In this document: in pieces, positions 1 to 9,745 of the stretch
How the letters are laid out: each line of letters opens with the position of its first letter
Numbering within the stretch: the stretch's first letter is position 1
DNA from: Spiroplasma taiwanense CT-1
GTDB lineage: Bacteria > Bacillota_I > Bacilli_A > Mycoplasmatales > Mycoplasmataceae
Reading direction: 5' to 3'
Assembly: GCF_000439435.1 (NCBI RefSeq)
Contig: NC_021846.1
Coordinates: 682,001 to 746,000, forward strand
DNA: 64,000 bases
Position numbers and translations under genes: made by a program
The notes under the pieces: model-generated
What the model was told of the DNA's origin: nothing
The model's input: only the letters and a program-made list of their open reading frames with translations
The model's database searches: none

Positions 1-9
1 CTTTATTCA

Positions 10-1400
10 TTAAAAAATGTGTAAATTCTTTTCAACAGAAGCTTTTTCATTACTTGAACTTTTAAATAATGCAATTCCAGGACCTTGTTGCATTACATAT
101 GAATCACCTTTTGCTGTACTTGAAGCAACAGCAAATAAGTCAGTTGTTGCAACAGCAACATCAGCCATTACTTTTCCAGCTTTATAATCTGCTTCATTTT
201 CAACAATTTTACTTGGTGTTGTTGAATAGTAGAATGATCCTGCACTTGAACCTGATGCCATTAACATTGTACCTTGTGCAAAATAACTTGAAGAATACAC
301 TTTGCTACCAGTATCTGAATTGGCCACAAATAATGTTCCAGTTTCATCTAATTTTGATACATCTGAATTTAATGAACCAGTTAAATTTTCAATTTTTATT
401 AATTGTTCTAATCATTGAATTACTTCTGTAATACTTTTAATACCTGAACTATTATTTATTTTAAATGAATCATTATAGTAGTTATAAATAAAATCTTTGT
501 TCTCTGAAGAAGTAACTATTCTTTGTTTTCCTAAATTATTTGCATAATTTGCATAAACTTTATTTCCCATTGAGTCAATTCCCAAAGCAAAAGCTTTTGC
601 ATATGTATTAGTTTCATTTTGAGAATTTTTAGTACTTAAAGATTTAAAATCTTTTGCTAAAATAGCAATATTTGAATCTTTTTGTAAAATTTTTCTTAAA
701 GCTGATGCATCTGTTGCTTGTGCAATACTATTATATAATTCTTTATTATCTGAAGTTCCTGTTTCATTAGTAAATAAATCAGAAGCTTCAATTTCAATAT
801 CTTTTCCATCTTTTTGCAGTCCCAATTCATTCTTTAAAAATACACCAGTTGCTGCATATTCCACAGTTGAATCTTTAAAAATTTCTGTATTTGGTTTAAT
901 AATCTTAGATTTACTGTATTAATGTTAAAAGATTTTAATACAGGTAGAACATAAAGATTTTCTCCTATTGTTCCTTCTTCTAAGAAAGAACTTTGATATT
1001 CACTAAAAATAGTATTATCTGTAATATACCCTTCACTTTTTACATCCACTATTTGATCTGGAATTATTGATTTATATCTTGCTACATTATCTGGATAAGT
1101 TAAATATAAATCAGGAAGTGCTTCACCTGCATTAATTGAATTTAAAATTTGACCAGCTGATGGTGTTTCAATTTTAACTTCAATACCTAAATCATTATGA
1201 TTTTCATTAAAATCTGTCACTACATCTTTATAATCATTTATAATCGACGAACTTATTGTTGTTAAAGCATCAATCATAAAAATTACTTCTTTAATTGATG
1301 ATGCTGGTGATGATGAATCTTCATTACCACAAGCAATAACAGTTGTTGCTCCTGAAACTACAATTGTAGTCATACCTAATAAACTTAATAGTTTTTTCAT
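10..1400 (-). pseudogene. ABC-type solute-binding lipoprotein, frameshifted
   Basis: The N-terminus MKKLLSLLGMTTIV with lipobox VIAC is a lipoprotein signal, so the mature protein would be anchored by the cysteine outside the membrane. The following sequence (IMDALTTISSSIINDYKDVV..., LPDLYLTYPDNVARYKS, ENLYVLPVLKS) has the look of a family 1 type extracellular solute-binding protein, usually a sugar-binding subunit. The frame breaks near 905-925: upstream sequence ends in the wrong frame, while the matching continuation (KIIKPNTEIFKDSTVEYAA) is one frame over and runs to a TAA at 10, with TGA at 412 read as Trp. A purine riboswitch lies just upstream, so the ligand may be a nucleoside rather than a sugar; that is inference. 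No strong Shine-Dalgarno is visible; an ATG at 1436 in the same frame is an alternative start. No permease or ATPase partner lies inside the window. Confidence 0.7.
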
Positions 1401-1494
1401 TAAGGTGAAATCAAAAATAACTCTTAGTAAGCTCATGAGAAATCATAAATATTTATTTAGTTTTAAAGGGATTTTCATAAAAATTTTTTAAATC

Positions 1495-1560
1495 ACTCAT
1501 AGTTGTTTTATTGGTAAAACAGTAGAAACATCAACCCTTTATGTTGATATATATAAGTTA
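1495..1560 (-). promoter_or_regulatory. Purine riboswitch aptamer, guanine type
   Basis: On the minus strand the sequence folds as the classic three-way junction: P1 ACTTATA with TATGAGT, P2 TCAAC/GTTGA closing a 7-nt loop, the conserved J2/3 core GTTTCTAC, P3 TGTTTT/AAAACA closing ACCAAT, then J3/1 ACTATG. The C of ACTAT is the ligand-pairing residue (C74 in xpt numbering), which predicts guanine rather than adenine. The J2/3 is the canonical one, not the altered GACCCC form of the 2'-deoxyguanosine class. It lies about 95 nt upstream of the solute-binding lipoprotein start. I could not identify a convincing terminator hairpin between them. Confidence 0.88.
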
Positions 1561-1823
1561 ATTTATGATTCCACAAATATTTTACAATAAATAAAAAATA
1601 TTTTATTAGTTTAAAAAATATTTGCTAATTTCAAATTTAAAACCCTATTTTAATTGAGTATATTTAAAAATAATATTTTCCATAAAAATATTAAATAATA
1701 GATATTTTTTCTAAATTATAAAATAAAATTTTTAATATTTAAAATTATTTTACTAATTAGACTTTTCTATTTTAAATAAAAAATATAGTTTTAAAATCAT
1801 TTTGTGTTAAATAAGGGGGAAAA
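1561..1823. other. Divergent intergenic region
   Basis: This AT-rich gap separates the riboswitch leader on the minus strand from the plus-strand lipoprotein. A TGTAAAAT box just upstream of the aptamer on the minus strand could be its -10 element. Nothing else is recognisable. Confidence 0.4.
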
Positions 1824-2238
1824 ATGAAAAAATTATTATCTATCTTTGCAGCAGTTGGTTTAACTGCTACATCAAGTGGTTTAGCAACCACAGTTGTATC
1901 ATGTACAGATTCTCTAAATGATGAAAATACTTACATTTCATATTACAATGAAAATAAGGATAAAAATAAGGAAGAATTAGAAACAATCTTTGCTGATTTA
2001 AAAGAAAAACAAAAAAAAAGCTAGTGATAAAATATTAGAAAGTTTGAGAAAAGATCAAATTAGTGAAGTTGATAAAATTTATATTTTTATGTCAAAAGTA
2101 TTAGAAGATAAATCTACAATAGAAGATATATCTAAAATCTTTGCAGAATATTTACCACAAATTGAGAAACTTATTGGATCTGATTTTGTAAATAGCTTAT
2201 ATAAACTTAATATTATTACAATATTATTAAGGGCTTAA
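1824..2238 (+). pseudogene. Small surface lipoprotein, frameshifted in an A9 run
   Basis: The protein starts MKKLLSIFAAVGLTATSSG with lipobox VVSC, a typical Mesoplasma/Spiroplasma lipoprotein signal. The rest is short, charged and helical, with no recognisable domain. The frame stops at TAG shortly after a run of nine A (2011-2019). Dropping one A restores a continuous reading frame (KASDKILESLRKDQ...) that ends at 2238, giving about 138 residues. The start is supported by GGGGGA six bases upstream. The run sits inside the coding part, so slippage could switch the full-length protein on and off; a fixed mutation or a base-calling error would look the same. Confidence 0.65.
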
Positions 2239-2241
2239 AAA

Positions 2242-2284
2242 AAATAAATAAAACCCTTTATTAAAGGGTTTTATTTATTTTTTT
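2242..2284. terminator. Bidirectional intrinsic terminator
   Basis: Long inverted repeat AAATAAAACCCTTTA / TAAAGGGTTTTATTT with T runs in both directions. It lies between the converging lipoprotein gene and pnuC and can serve both. Confidence 0.85.
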
Positions 2285-2309
2285 GTAAAAAACCTATTTA
2301 GTTTATAAA

Positions 2310-3118
2310 CTATTTTTTTTTAGTACTTAATTGTTTAAGTTCTTCATAAGTTAATTGTTTAGGTTTTTGTTTTTGCAAATTTTTATTTAATTTTATTCAA
2401 TTTAAAAAGCCATATATTGAATTAATTAAATATGAAATATGCATAATTATAAAAATTATTGCTGTTGATTGTTCATAAGCTTCATTTTCAATATTTACTA
2501 AAATAATAATTCACATAACTAAGTTTATAAAATTTACTAAAAGTCATAAAAATCATTGATCTACATATCTAAAAATCATTAAAATAACAGCAATAATACT
2601 TTCCACTAAAACAAAAGAATCTAATCAAACATTTTGTGCCTCAGTAAAATTAATCATTATTAATGAGTAACTTACTCAAATTAAAATAAGTGTAACACAA
2701 ACTAAGATAATTCCTTGAATTGATAAGAATCTTGCAAAAACATCTCCTTGGTTATTTCTCTTTTTAAATCATAATGCAAAACCAATAATATTCATTGGAA
2801 TATAAAATCCTGCATGTAAAATTACAGAACTGAGCAACATTCCTTCTAGAGCAATGATTATATATAAAATTGAATTAATTGATGCAATTATAAAAGAACT
2901 AATTTTTCCCTTTGCACCTAAAATCACTCCAATTGTTCCAGTAATACCTGCAATTATTGTAATTGCAATATCTTTTGCAATAATTCCTAAAACTAAAATT
3001 AGTATTAAGAAATAAATAACAAACATATTTCAAAAATATTTCATCCAGATAATTCTGTTTTTAAAAAATGCCATTTTGATTTTTTAATAGTTTGATTTTG
3101 ATTGTTAATGTTATTCAT
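2310..3118 (-). pseudogene. pnuC: PnuC-family vitamin transporter, N-terminal frameshift
   Basis: PnuC proteins are small membrane facilitators for nicotinamide riboside (some members carry other vitamins). About seven hydrophobic segments are visible, with the family pattern of glycines and aromatic residues (GTIGVILGAKGK, the FYIPMNIIG segment, a Trp-rich C-terminal half) and a hydrophilic tail rich in Lys and Gln. The best start is ATG at 3118, preceded by AGGAG at eight bases, giving MNNINNQNQTIKK...ELSGW. That frame does not join the body: a one-base shift is needed around 3030-3045, close to an A-rich stretch. The start overlaps the stop of the upstream kinase gene, so the two are translationally coupled in one operon with the glycohydrolase. 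If the shift is real, the transporter is dead; it could equally be a sequencing slip. Confidence 0.8.
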
Positions 3119-4019
3119 AATTTTCTCCTAATTCTTTTAAAAAATTTATATTATTTAACTTTGTTCCTCTAATTTGAACTATTTGTGAAGAAATTAAATT
3201 TGCAAATTTTAATGCTTCTTTTATATTATTAGTTTTTCAAAAATAAAACATAAAGGCCCCAATATGTCCATCACCAGCCCCAGATGTATCTTTAATTTTT
3301 TTTACTTTATTTGCTTCAACTTTTATAAATTCTTTTCCATCATAAGAAATTGATCCATTTTCTCCAAGTGTAACAATAATTAAATTTTTATTTTCTAAAT
3401 AAAGTTTTTTTATTGAATAAGTTAATTCAGTTTCATTTGTATATTCTAAAATTTCTTGTTCATTTAAATGAATTATTGGTTTTAAAAGCATTATTTTTTT
3501 TAATATTTTTTTATCAATTTGATTAAAAACAGGACCTGGTGCAAAATAAAACTTTTTATCTTTTAATTTTAATAAATAATCTATAAGTTTTAATGCATCC
3601 AAATTTTGCATTTTATATCCTTCAAAATAAATATTTGAATAATCTTCAATATTAATATTATTAAATCAATCCTGATAAAAATTTTGTTCTAGTCCTGAAT
3701 AAGTTACAAAAGTTCTTTCACCATCAGGTTCTACAAAAGCAATACAATAGCCATTATCCATAGTATCATTTTTTATAACTATCTTATGTTCATCTTCTAT
3801 TAATTGTTTTTCAATTATTTTTGAAAAAAAACCTGTACCAATTGGTGCAAATAATGTATATTGCATATCTAATAGTTTTAAAATATTTGCAACATTATAA
3901 GCACATCCCCCAACAACAAATAAACTATTTTTTGAAATTACATCTCCTTTTCTTTTTGGAAGATTTTCAACTTCAATAATAATGTCAACAATTGCAGAAC
4001 CAATTACTAATGTTTTCAT
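3111..4019 (-). CDS. PfkB-family carbohydrate/nucleoside kinase
   Basis: This 302-residue protein is a ribokinase-like ATP-dependent kinase. The N-terminal strand KTLVIGSAIVDIIIEVENLP and the GGCAYNVANILKLL glycine/asparagine motif bind the sugar part. The C-terminal signature DTSGAGDGHIGAF carries the catalytic aspartate and the anion hole. One Trp is TGA. The length is normal for the family and the frame is open. The gene lies 10 bases after an ADP-ribosylglycohydrolase and overlaps pnuC, so all three form one operon. The family alone does not give the substrate; the neighbours suggest a ribosyl compound such as nicotinamide riboside, another nucleoside or free ribose (inference). Confidence 0.85.
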
Positions 4020-4029
4020 ATAAAATTTC

Positions 4030-5025
4030 CTATTTACTTATATAACTTTCTATTTTTTCTACATAATATTCAAAATTAATATTATTATTTTCTTGAATAC
4101 TTTTAACAAAATTTTTATTTATTTTTTCAATTCCTGTATATGCACCACAAATTGCACAAGCCATTGCCCCAATTGTATCTGTATCTACTCCAAGATTTGC
4201 AGATAAAAATGCAGCTTTATTTACATCTTTTGCATAATATGCAATTGCAATTGCACAAGGAACAGATTCACTAATATTAACACCCGCCCCAATTAAATCA
4301 TATAATTCATCAATAAATTCTATATCTCTATTTTCAAATTTTTTTGCAATTGTAATTGCAAGTTTAATTATTTTTGTTAAAGAAGGACTATAAGTTTCAG
4401 ATGCAACTTTTAGTGCTAAGTCATCAACAAAATAAATATTTTCAAGTATTTGATCAAAACTTAAACCATACATTGCACAACTTACTGCTGTTGCAATAAT
4501 TGAAGCCCCTGAAATTGCAATATCACTTGTGTGTGTTACTTGTGAAACTTTAAAAACATAATCAATTAGTTCATTATGTTGGTTTGGTTTAAATAGTAAA
4601 CCAATTGGTGCAATTCTCATTGAAGCACCATTACTTAATGCTTTTTTTGTAATTTGACTTGGATCAATATTTTGCTTAATTAATTTTAGTGCTTCTTTTG
4701 AAGTTGGTCCTAAAATATTATTTTCAAATGCATTATTTTCTTCTGCCCAAACTAATAAATTTTTTGCAATTATATTCTTATCAGGAACAAAATTATTTTC
4801 AAATAAGGAATCTAAAATAACTAAAGCTTGTGCTGTATCATCTGTGAATTGAGTCTTTTTATAATTCTTAGCAGCTTCATTTTCTTCAGGACCATCTAAA
4901 AAGTCTGTTATATAGCCTGAAAAATAATTTCTAATTTTTTTTCTTGCTCATAATTCTGAAGGCATCCCCATTGCATCTCCAATTGCCATTCCGTAAATAA
5001 CACCTTGAATTTTATTTTTAAGTAT
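4030..5025 (-). CDS. ADP-ribosylglycohydrolase family protein
   Basis: ADP-ribosylglycohydrolases use two Mg ions to split ADP-ribose from proteins or small molecules. The family fingerprints are present: GMAIGDAMGMPSELW near the N-terminus, QFTDDTAQALVIL with the metal-binding DD, a middle SNGASMRIAPIG and, near the C-terminus, GVDTDTIGAMACAICGAYTG with its metal-binding Asp residues. It is about 331 residues, full length. No ATG, GTG or TTG lies at a suitable N-terminal position in frame; an ATA at 5023-5025 sits five bases after a perfect GGAGGA, so initiation at ATA (allowed in code 4) is the best reading. A start-codon mutation is the alternative. It is the first gene of the operon with the PfkB kinase and PnuC. 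Confidence 0.85.
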
Positions 5026-5103
5026 TTATTTCCTCCATAATATTAATAATTACTCTTACTTTTTTATTATATTTGAAATTATAAATATAAGTATTTTAAT
5101 ATT

Positions 5104-5150
5104 AAAATAAAAGAAAATGTCACAAAATTTGTAACATTTTCTTTTATTTT
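5104..5150. terminator. Bidirectional intrinsic terminator
   Basis: Arms AAAATAAAAGAAAATGT and ACATTTTCTTTTATTTT pair across a short loop, with T runs on both sides. It follows the metalloprotease gene and overlaps its stop codon. Confidence 0.8.
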
Positions 5151-6769
5151 ATTGCTTTTTTCTTCTTTTTAATAAAAATTATACTTAATGAAATTATTGT
5201 TGCTGTTGCACCAACTGTAACTAAAACTATAATAAATATTTCAAGTGTACCTAAATTATTTTGCAATTGAGCATTTTCAAAAAAAGTTCCCTCATAAAAA
5301 TCATAATAATTCAATTGACTACTATAATTAATATCTCTATAGTTATTCATTTTACTTCCAAAACCATCCAATGCATGACCGAATTCATGAATTAAAACAC
5401 TATATTTTGCAGGTGAACTTCAAAATCCCATTGTGTAATCAGAATTAAACTGTTTAAAAGTTAATGATAAACCTGTCAATAGAATTGATGAATATGCTGA
5501 GCTTGAATAATCATTATAAAATCAATTAGATGTTATTCCCATCACCCCAGTTAAGTCCTCAGTTTTAGAATATATAGGATAATCAGGGGTAATTATAAAT
5601 GCTGTTAATAAGTTTTTAACTCATGCTTCATTTTGAATCATTGAAAATAAAATATTATATAAAAATAAAGTTAATTCTTTTAAGTTTTGTGTATCTGATG
5701 TTGTTCATTTTTCAGAATCTTCAAAATTCATTGGTGTTGAATTTAAATATATTTTTTCAAGAGCACTATAAGTTCTTTCAAAATCAATTGTACTAATTTG
5801 ATTAACATCTTTTGTTCATAAAATAAGTTTACTATTTAAATCTTCAAAACTTGAAAAATTATTTGTATTAAAATTTTTAAAACTTTCAATTGATTCATCA
5901 CTAGCTTTTGTATAACTATCATTTAAAAAGTTTTCAAAAACAGATTTAAATTCTGCAGCATTTGTAATAGAAAAACTTACATAATAAGTATTAGCAATTC
6001 GACTATTAATACTTGATAAAATATTAGTTGTATTATTAATACCAAAATAATAACCTTCTAAAAAAGAACTCGACATATATTGCAAATCTACACTATTACT
6101 AGAAACATTTAAATCAAGATTATATTTTGTATCATCTGCTTCAGTTTTTTCTTCTTCTAAAACTTCATCAATTGATTCAATAATAGTTTCTTCTAAAGTA
6201 GAATTTTCAATTGTATTTGATAAAGCTCCACCTGTTTTTAAAATTTCAGGTAATACTGTTGTAAAAAAATCATTTGTTATTTCTCAACTTTTATTTTTTA
6301 ATTCATCTGGAGTAGTCAATCATTTTGAAAAAGCTTCTGCAAAAAATTCTGCATCACTACTTGAACCATAAATACTTAAATTTATTGTTGAAGCAAAAAT
6401 ATTTTGTAAAAAAAGTTGTTTATAAAAATTATCATTTTGATTTTGATTTAAGTTACTATATTTTACTACTAAGTCATTTTCCAATTTAGTTAAATTATCT
6501 TCAGAAATAATAATATTATTTGCATAATAATATTTTAAAATTCTTCCAAAATACATTAATGTTGACTGATTATTTTGGCTAATAATTGGAGAAAAATAAC
6601 TATTATACTTTAATTCTTCTGCTTTAGTATTTGCTTTATTATCAATTGTTAGTTTATTACTTATTAAAGTATTGTTATTATTATTTATTACTTTTATAAA
6701 ACTTAGATTATATAAAAATAATGATAGCATAATAAGAATTTTACTAAATAGTTTGAATTTTTTATTCAT
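5144..6769 (-). CDS. Secreted, membrane-anchored zinc metalloprotease, lethal-factor-like with permuted motifs
   Basis: This 541-residue protein has an N-terminal signal/anchor (MNKKFKLFSKILIMLSLFLY) and a C-terminal transmembrane helix (about 510-535) followed by a KKKKK stop-transfer, so the body lies outside the cell. Near the C-terminus, H461-E-F-G-H465 with ALDGFG is a gluzincin zinc site. Near the N-terminus, Y134-G-S-S-S-D-A-E141-F-F-A-E-A-F matches the second active-site segment of anthrax lethal factor and PPEP-type proteases, with the same seven-residue spacing between catalytic Tyr and zinc-binding Glu. In lethal factor this segment comes about 45 residues after HEFGH; here it comes about 320 residues before it. 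The frame is open throughout with TGA as Trp. The segment ITPDYPIYSK...GVMGI before HEFGH also looks family-like. Start choice: ATG at 6769; ATG at 6787 in the same frame adds MRRSDL. Confidence 0.8.
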
Positions 6770-7013
6770 TAAATCACTTCTTCTCATTTAAATAATATTA
6801 CTACTTTTCTTTAAAAAAAGAAAGTTTTTTTAAAATAACGGTTGTATAAAGTTTTTTGGGGAGTATTATTTTAAGGTGATTTTAAAATATATATTATTTG
6901 CTTTTAAAACAAACACTTTTCTTACAAATCTATTTTAACAAAAAAACTATCATTTTTTAATATATTTATAAGTTTAAAGACTAAAAAAATACAAATGGAA
7001 ATTTTTTTGCATA
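6770..7013. other. Intergenic region between the protease and the transposase
   Basis: AT-rich spacer with a short A/T hairpin near 6810-6832. I found no clear terminal inverted repeat for the neighbouring insertion sequence and no gene. Confidence 0.4.
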
Positions 7014-8432
7014 CTAATGACTGTTGTGCCTGAAGCCTGGAACATTAAAAGTACCATTACTTCCTGATTTAGTGCTTTTATTTGTTTTCTTATCTCTATT
7101 TAAATAACCAATTGATTTATAATGATAAACATATTTAAAGTCATACTCTAAATTATCAATCTGAATTGTTTCTAAATCATATTCAAGGAGTGAGCTAAAA
7201 TTATATCCATTAGTTTTCAATTTTTTAATTAAAAGTAAGTTATTAAAAGTCAAATAACTGTATATTTTTTGCATATCCTAAAATTGACTTAATAAATCAA
7301 GAAATCATTCCTTCAGTGTGAGAACTAGAATCAAAATTTTTATAATAATTTTCAATTTCTACTTTATTTCTCTTAATAAAAGCTATAAATGTTTTAAATT
7401 CTTCTAATTTCTCAAGTCATGATTGTTCTTCTAATCATAAGTATATATCATTGCATTTTTCCATAATTTCTTCAAATGAATGACCTTCTAATATTTGTTT
7501 TCTCAAACTATAAAAAAATATCTATATTTATCAACTATATCATTTTTTCTTCCACGAATAGGAAAAATAGCTTTTAAAAGTTTTAATAAATGAAATTTAT
7601 CTAATACATATTTAGCATTCATTTCTGTAGCTAAATTTGGAATCCATTGTGCCGCATCTCCAAGTAAAATTAATCGTTTTCCTTCAACATTGCTAAACCA
7701 CTTATTTAATAGTCGGCTGATTCTTTGAGCATATTTATTAGTTTTGATTGTTTCACCATTTTTAACTAATAAATAATCAACTCTTTTATTTTCTAAATAA
7801 TTTCGTTTATGCAAACCTTTTCTAGAACCTGTATGCACAGTTAATAAGCGGACTCTATATTCTTGCTTTTTTTTATCAAATTTAAAAATTGGAAAGGTAT
7901 CATCTGTTTCCAAATAAATATATGGTTTATCTAAAACATCAATTTTATTGCATTCCAAATCTAATAGAGCTTCATCAGAAATATTGAATCTCTTTACTAC
8001 ATTTGAAATAGTTTGCTCACTTATATCTGCATCTCTCAATGAATCAATAATGTCACAATATCTATTACCATTTCCTACTCTATTTAAAATTTCAACTTCT
8101 AAACTTGGTATTAATCTTTTATACTTTTTAATATTTATTTGATCATCAACTAAATATTTATATTCTTTCGTATGCTTATTTTGATACGTTTTTCTTGGAA
8201 AACAAATTGCTCCATAAATGGTTTTTTGCTTCCTAAGTCTTGTATCTTTTACATATCAACCCTTGTTTATTCTTTCAATACTATTCTTTATTTCTAAATC
8301 CATAGATATAAATTTACTAATTAGTTTTTCTATTGCCTTTTTTAAAAATTCTTCATGTATTTCTTTAAAAAAATTAATTTGATCAAAACATAATTTTTGT
8401 ATATTTTTTATTAATTCAATCCTTTTATTCAC
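7014..8432 (-). pseudogene. ISLre2-family (UPF0236) transposase, frameshifted
   Basis: The central part carries the ISLre2 fingerprint: LETDDTFPIF, GSRKGLHKRNY and LILLGDAAQWIPNLA followed by YVLDKFHLLK, the segment holding conserved acidic residues. The N-terminal part (from a GTG at 8432) and the C-terminal EGMISWFIKS segment also fit the family's length of roughly 450-480 residues. Two breaks are seen: one in an A7/T7 run near 7512-7520 and one near 7260-7275, so no full-length enzyme can be made. Terminal inverted repeats and target duplications were not recognised. It is the only clear mobile element in the window and sits between two secreted-protein genes. Confidence 0.8.
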
Positions 8433-8493
8433 TCTTTCATAAAGATTTTACCAAAAAAATATTTTTCTTATATTTTGTTAGCTTAGATTATGA

Positions 8494-8522
8494 AAAATAA
8501 AAAGCCTAATTTAGGCTCTTTA
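8494..8522 (-). terminator. Intrinsic terminator of the secreted-protein gene
   Basis: AGCCTAA / TTAGGCT hairpin followed on the minus strand by TTTTTATTTTT, directly after the stop at 8525. Confidence 0.8.
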
Positions 8523-8524
8523 TT

Positions 8525-9349
8525 TTATTTAATTTTTTTGGGCTTTGTTCTTTTTCAAATTCAATAAACAAGTAAACTAAAACTAGAATTAAATTTAATT
8601 GTTCTTGAATCAATTCCAATATAAGCTCCATGTCTATAGCTTGATCCAGCATTATAATTTAGCATTGTGTTTGTGGTAATTTTAAAATTTAAAGTATTTC
8701 CACTTCATGAATGACTTAATTTTGCTTCTATTCTATGGTAATCATTTGAACTATGATTAAATGATGGATTTAAAAATATATAACTTCCACTACTTGAGTT
8801 TAAATTATAATTAAATATCTTTCTAGTTGGCGTCCCCATATTCATTTTAGCGGATGATTGTTGTCACCCTTTACTTCCATTATTGGTAAAATTATATCCA
8901 TAATAAAGATCAGCTGTAATTGAAGTATAATTTTTTAAGAACTCTGCTTTGGATGGAACATAATCAAGTGTATTAATACTTAATGTAGTTCATTCTTGAC
9001 CTCATCATTTATTTCTATCACCTTTTGAAATTTCCTTATTGAAGTCATAAGATGAATTAAAACTATTTAGACTACCAAAGTCACTATATCGATGAATAAA
9101 AGTTCTTCTATCTTTTCCATAATAATTCATATTTTTTGTAAAAGTTGGATAAGTTGGATTATATCTTAAACCAGTCTTATAATCATAATCAACATTTGAA
9201 TCATAATTTTGAACATTTTCATATTCTTTTTGAACATTTTTATCTAATTTTTGACTGTTTTCTTTAAAATTAGAGTCATTAAATTTAATTAATAGTGGCA
9301 TTGTAATTAAAGTTGATAATCCTATTATTGATAAAAATATTTTTTTCAT
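8525..9349 (-). CDS. Secreted protein of unknown function
   Basis: The 274-residue product starts with a cleavable-looking signal, MKKIFLSIIGLSTLITMPLL, without a lipobox cysteine, so it is probably released or held by other means. The mature part is rich in Asn, Ser, Tyr and Trp with little hydrophobic helix, which suggests a beta-rich extracellular domain (YTSITADLYYGYNFTNNG, SSSGSYIFLNPSF). It ends in a basic tail, WKRTKPKKIK. I recognise no family. The frame is intact and has its own terminator. A good GGAGG lies a few bases before the ATG. It sits next to a transposase and a surface protease, which hints at an accessory surface region but does not prove it. Confidence 0.6.
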
Positions 9350-9369
9350 GCTTTTTCCTCCATTATTAG

Positions 9370-9402
9370 ATAAATAAAAAACAAAACATTTGTTTTGTCT
9401 CG
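9370..9402 (-). terminator. Intrinsic terminator
   Basis: ACAAAAC / GTTTTGT hairpin with a 4-nt loop and a TTTTTTATTT tail on the minus strand. It follows the minus-strand fragment ending at 9436. Confidence 0.7.
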
Positions 9403-9435
9403 TCTTATCTTCCCTATAACATTAATATTAGTTTC

Positions 9436-9745
9436 CTATCTTTGTTTAGAATCTAATGTTTTTTCGTTATCTTTTTTATTTTCTAATTTTTCTTGTTGAA
9501 ATTTATTCATTTCAGAAAAAATTGTTTCGATTTGATCACGTGAATAAACTCTATTTTCATAACGACCAGTTTCACCAGCAGCTTTTTGTTTCTCAGTTGC
9601 TGGACAAAACACAGTTGCTGGAAATGAATTTCAGGGTTTTTCCATTTCATTTGTTGTAGCATTTAATATTTCTTTTCCAACTGGAGGTAAAGAAATCTCA
9701 AAAGCTCCAATTGATACATGAATTATCCTTGAAAAATAGCCTATA
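9436..9745 (-). pseudogene. 3' fragment of an unrecognised gene
   Basis: A minus-strand frame ends ...KKDNEKTLDSKQR at a TAG and is followed by a terminator. Its composition is coding-like, with segments such as GAFEISLPPVGKEIL, FPATVFCPATEKQKAAGE and YENRVYSRDQIETIFSEMNK. I do not recognise the family. Upstream it runs straight into sequence that is clearly the antisense of the treB-like gene, so the 5' part has been lost and the two genes are fused tail into body. The junction lies near 9730-9745. Confidence 0.5.

Noticed and set aside
69-431. Plus-strand frame rich in Leu and Gln
   Set aside because: Antisense shadow of the solute-binding lipoprotein; composition typical of reversed Asn/Lys-rich coding.
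6911-8470. TTTTTTTG-TAAAAT-like sequences on both sides of the transposase gene as possible IS ends
   Set aside because: They are in direct, not inverted, orientation and look like ordinary AT-rich promoter sequence.
9559-9735. Plus-strand frame continuing upstream of the treB remnant without stop
   Set aside because: It shows no EIIC-like sequence and the minus-strand reading is more protein-like; taken as chance open frame across the junction.
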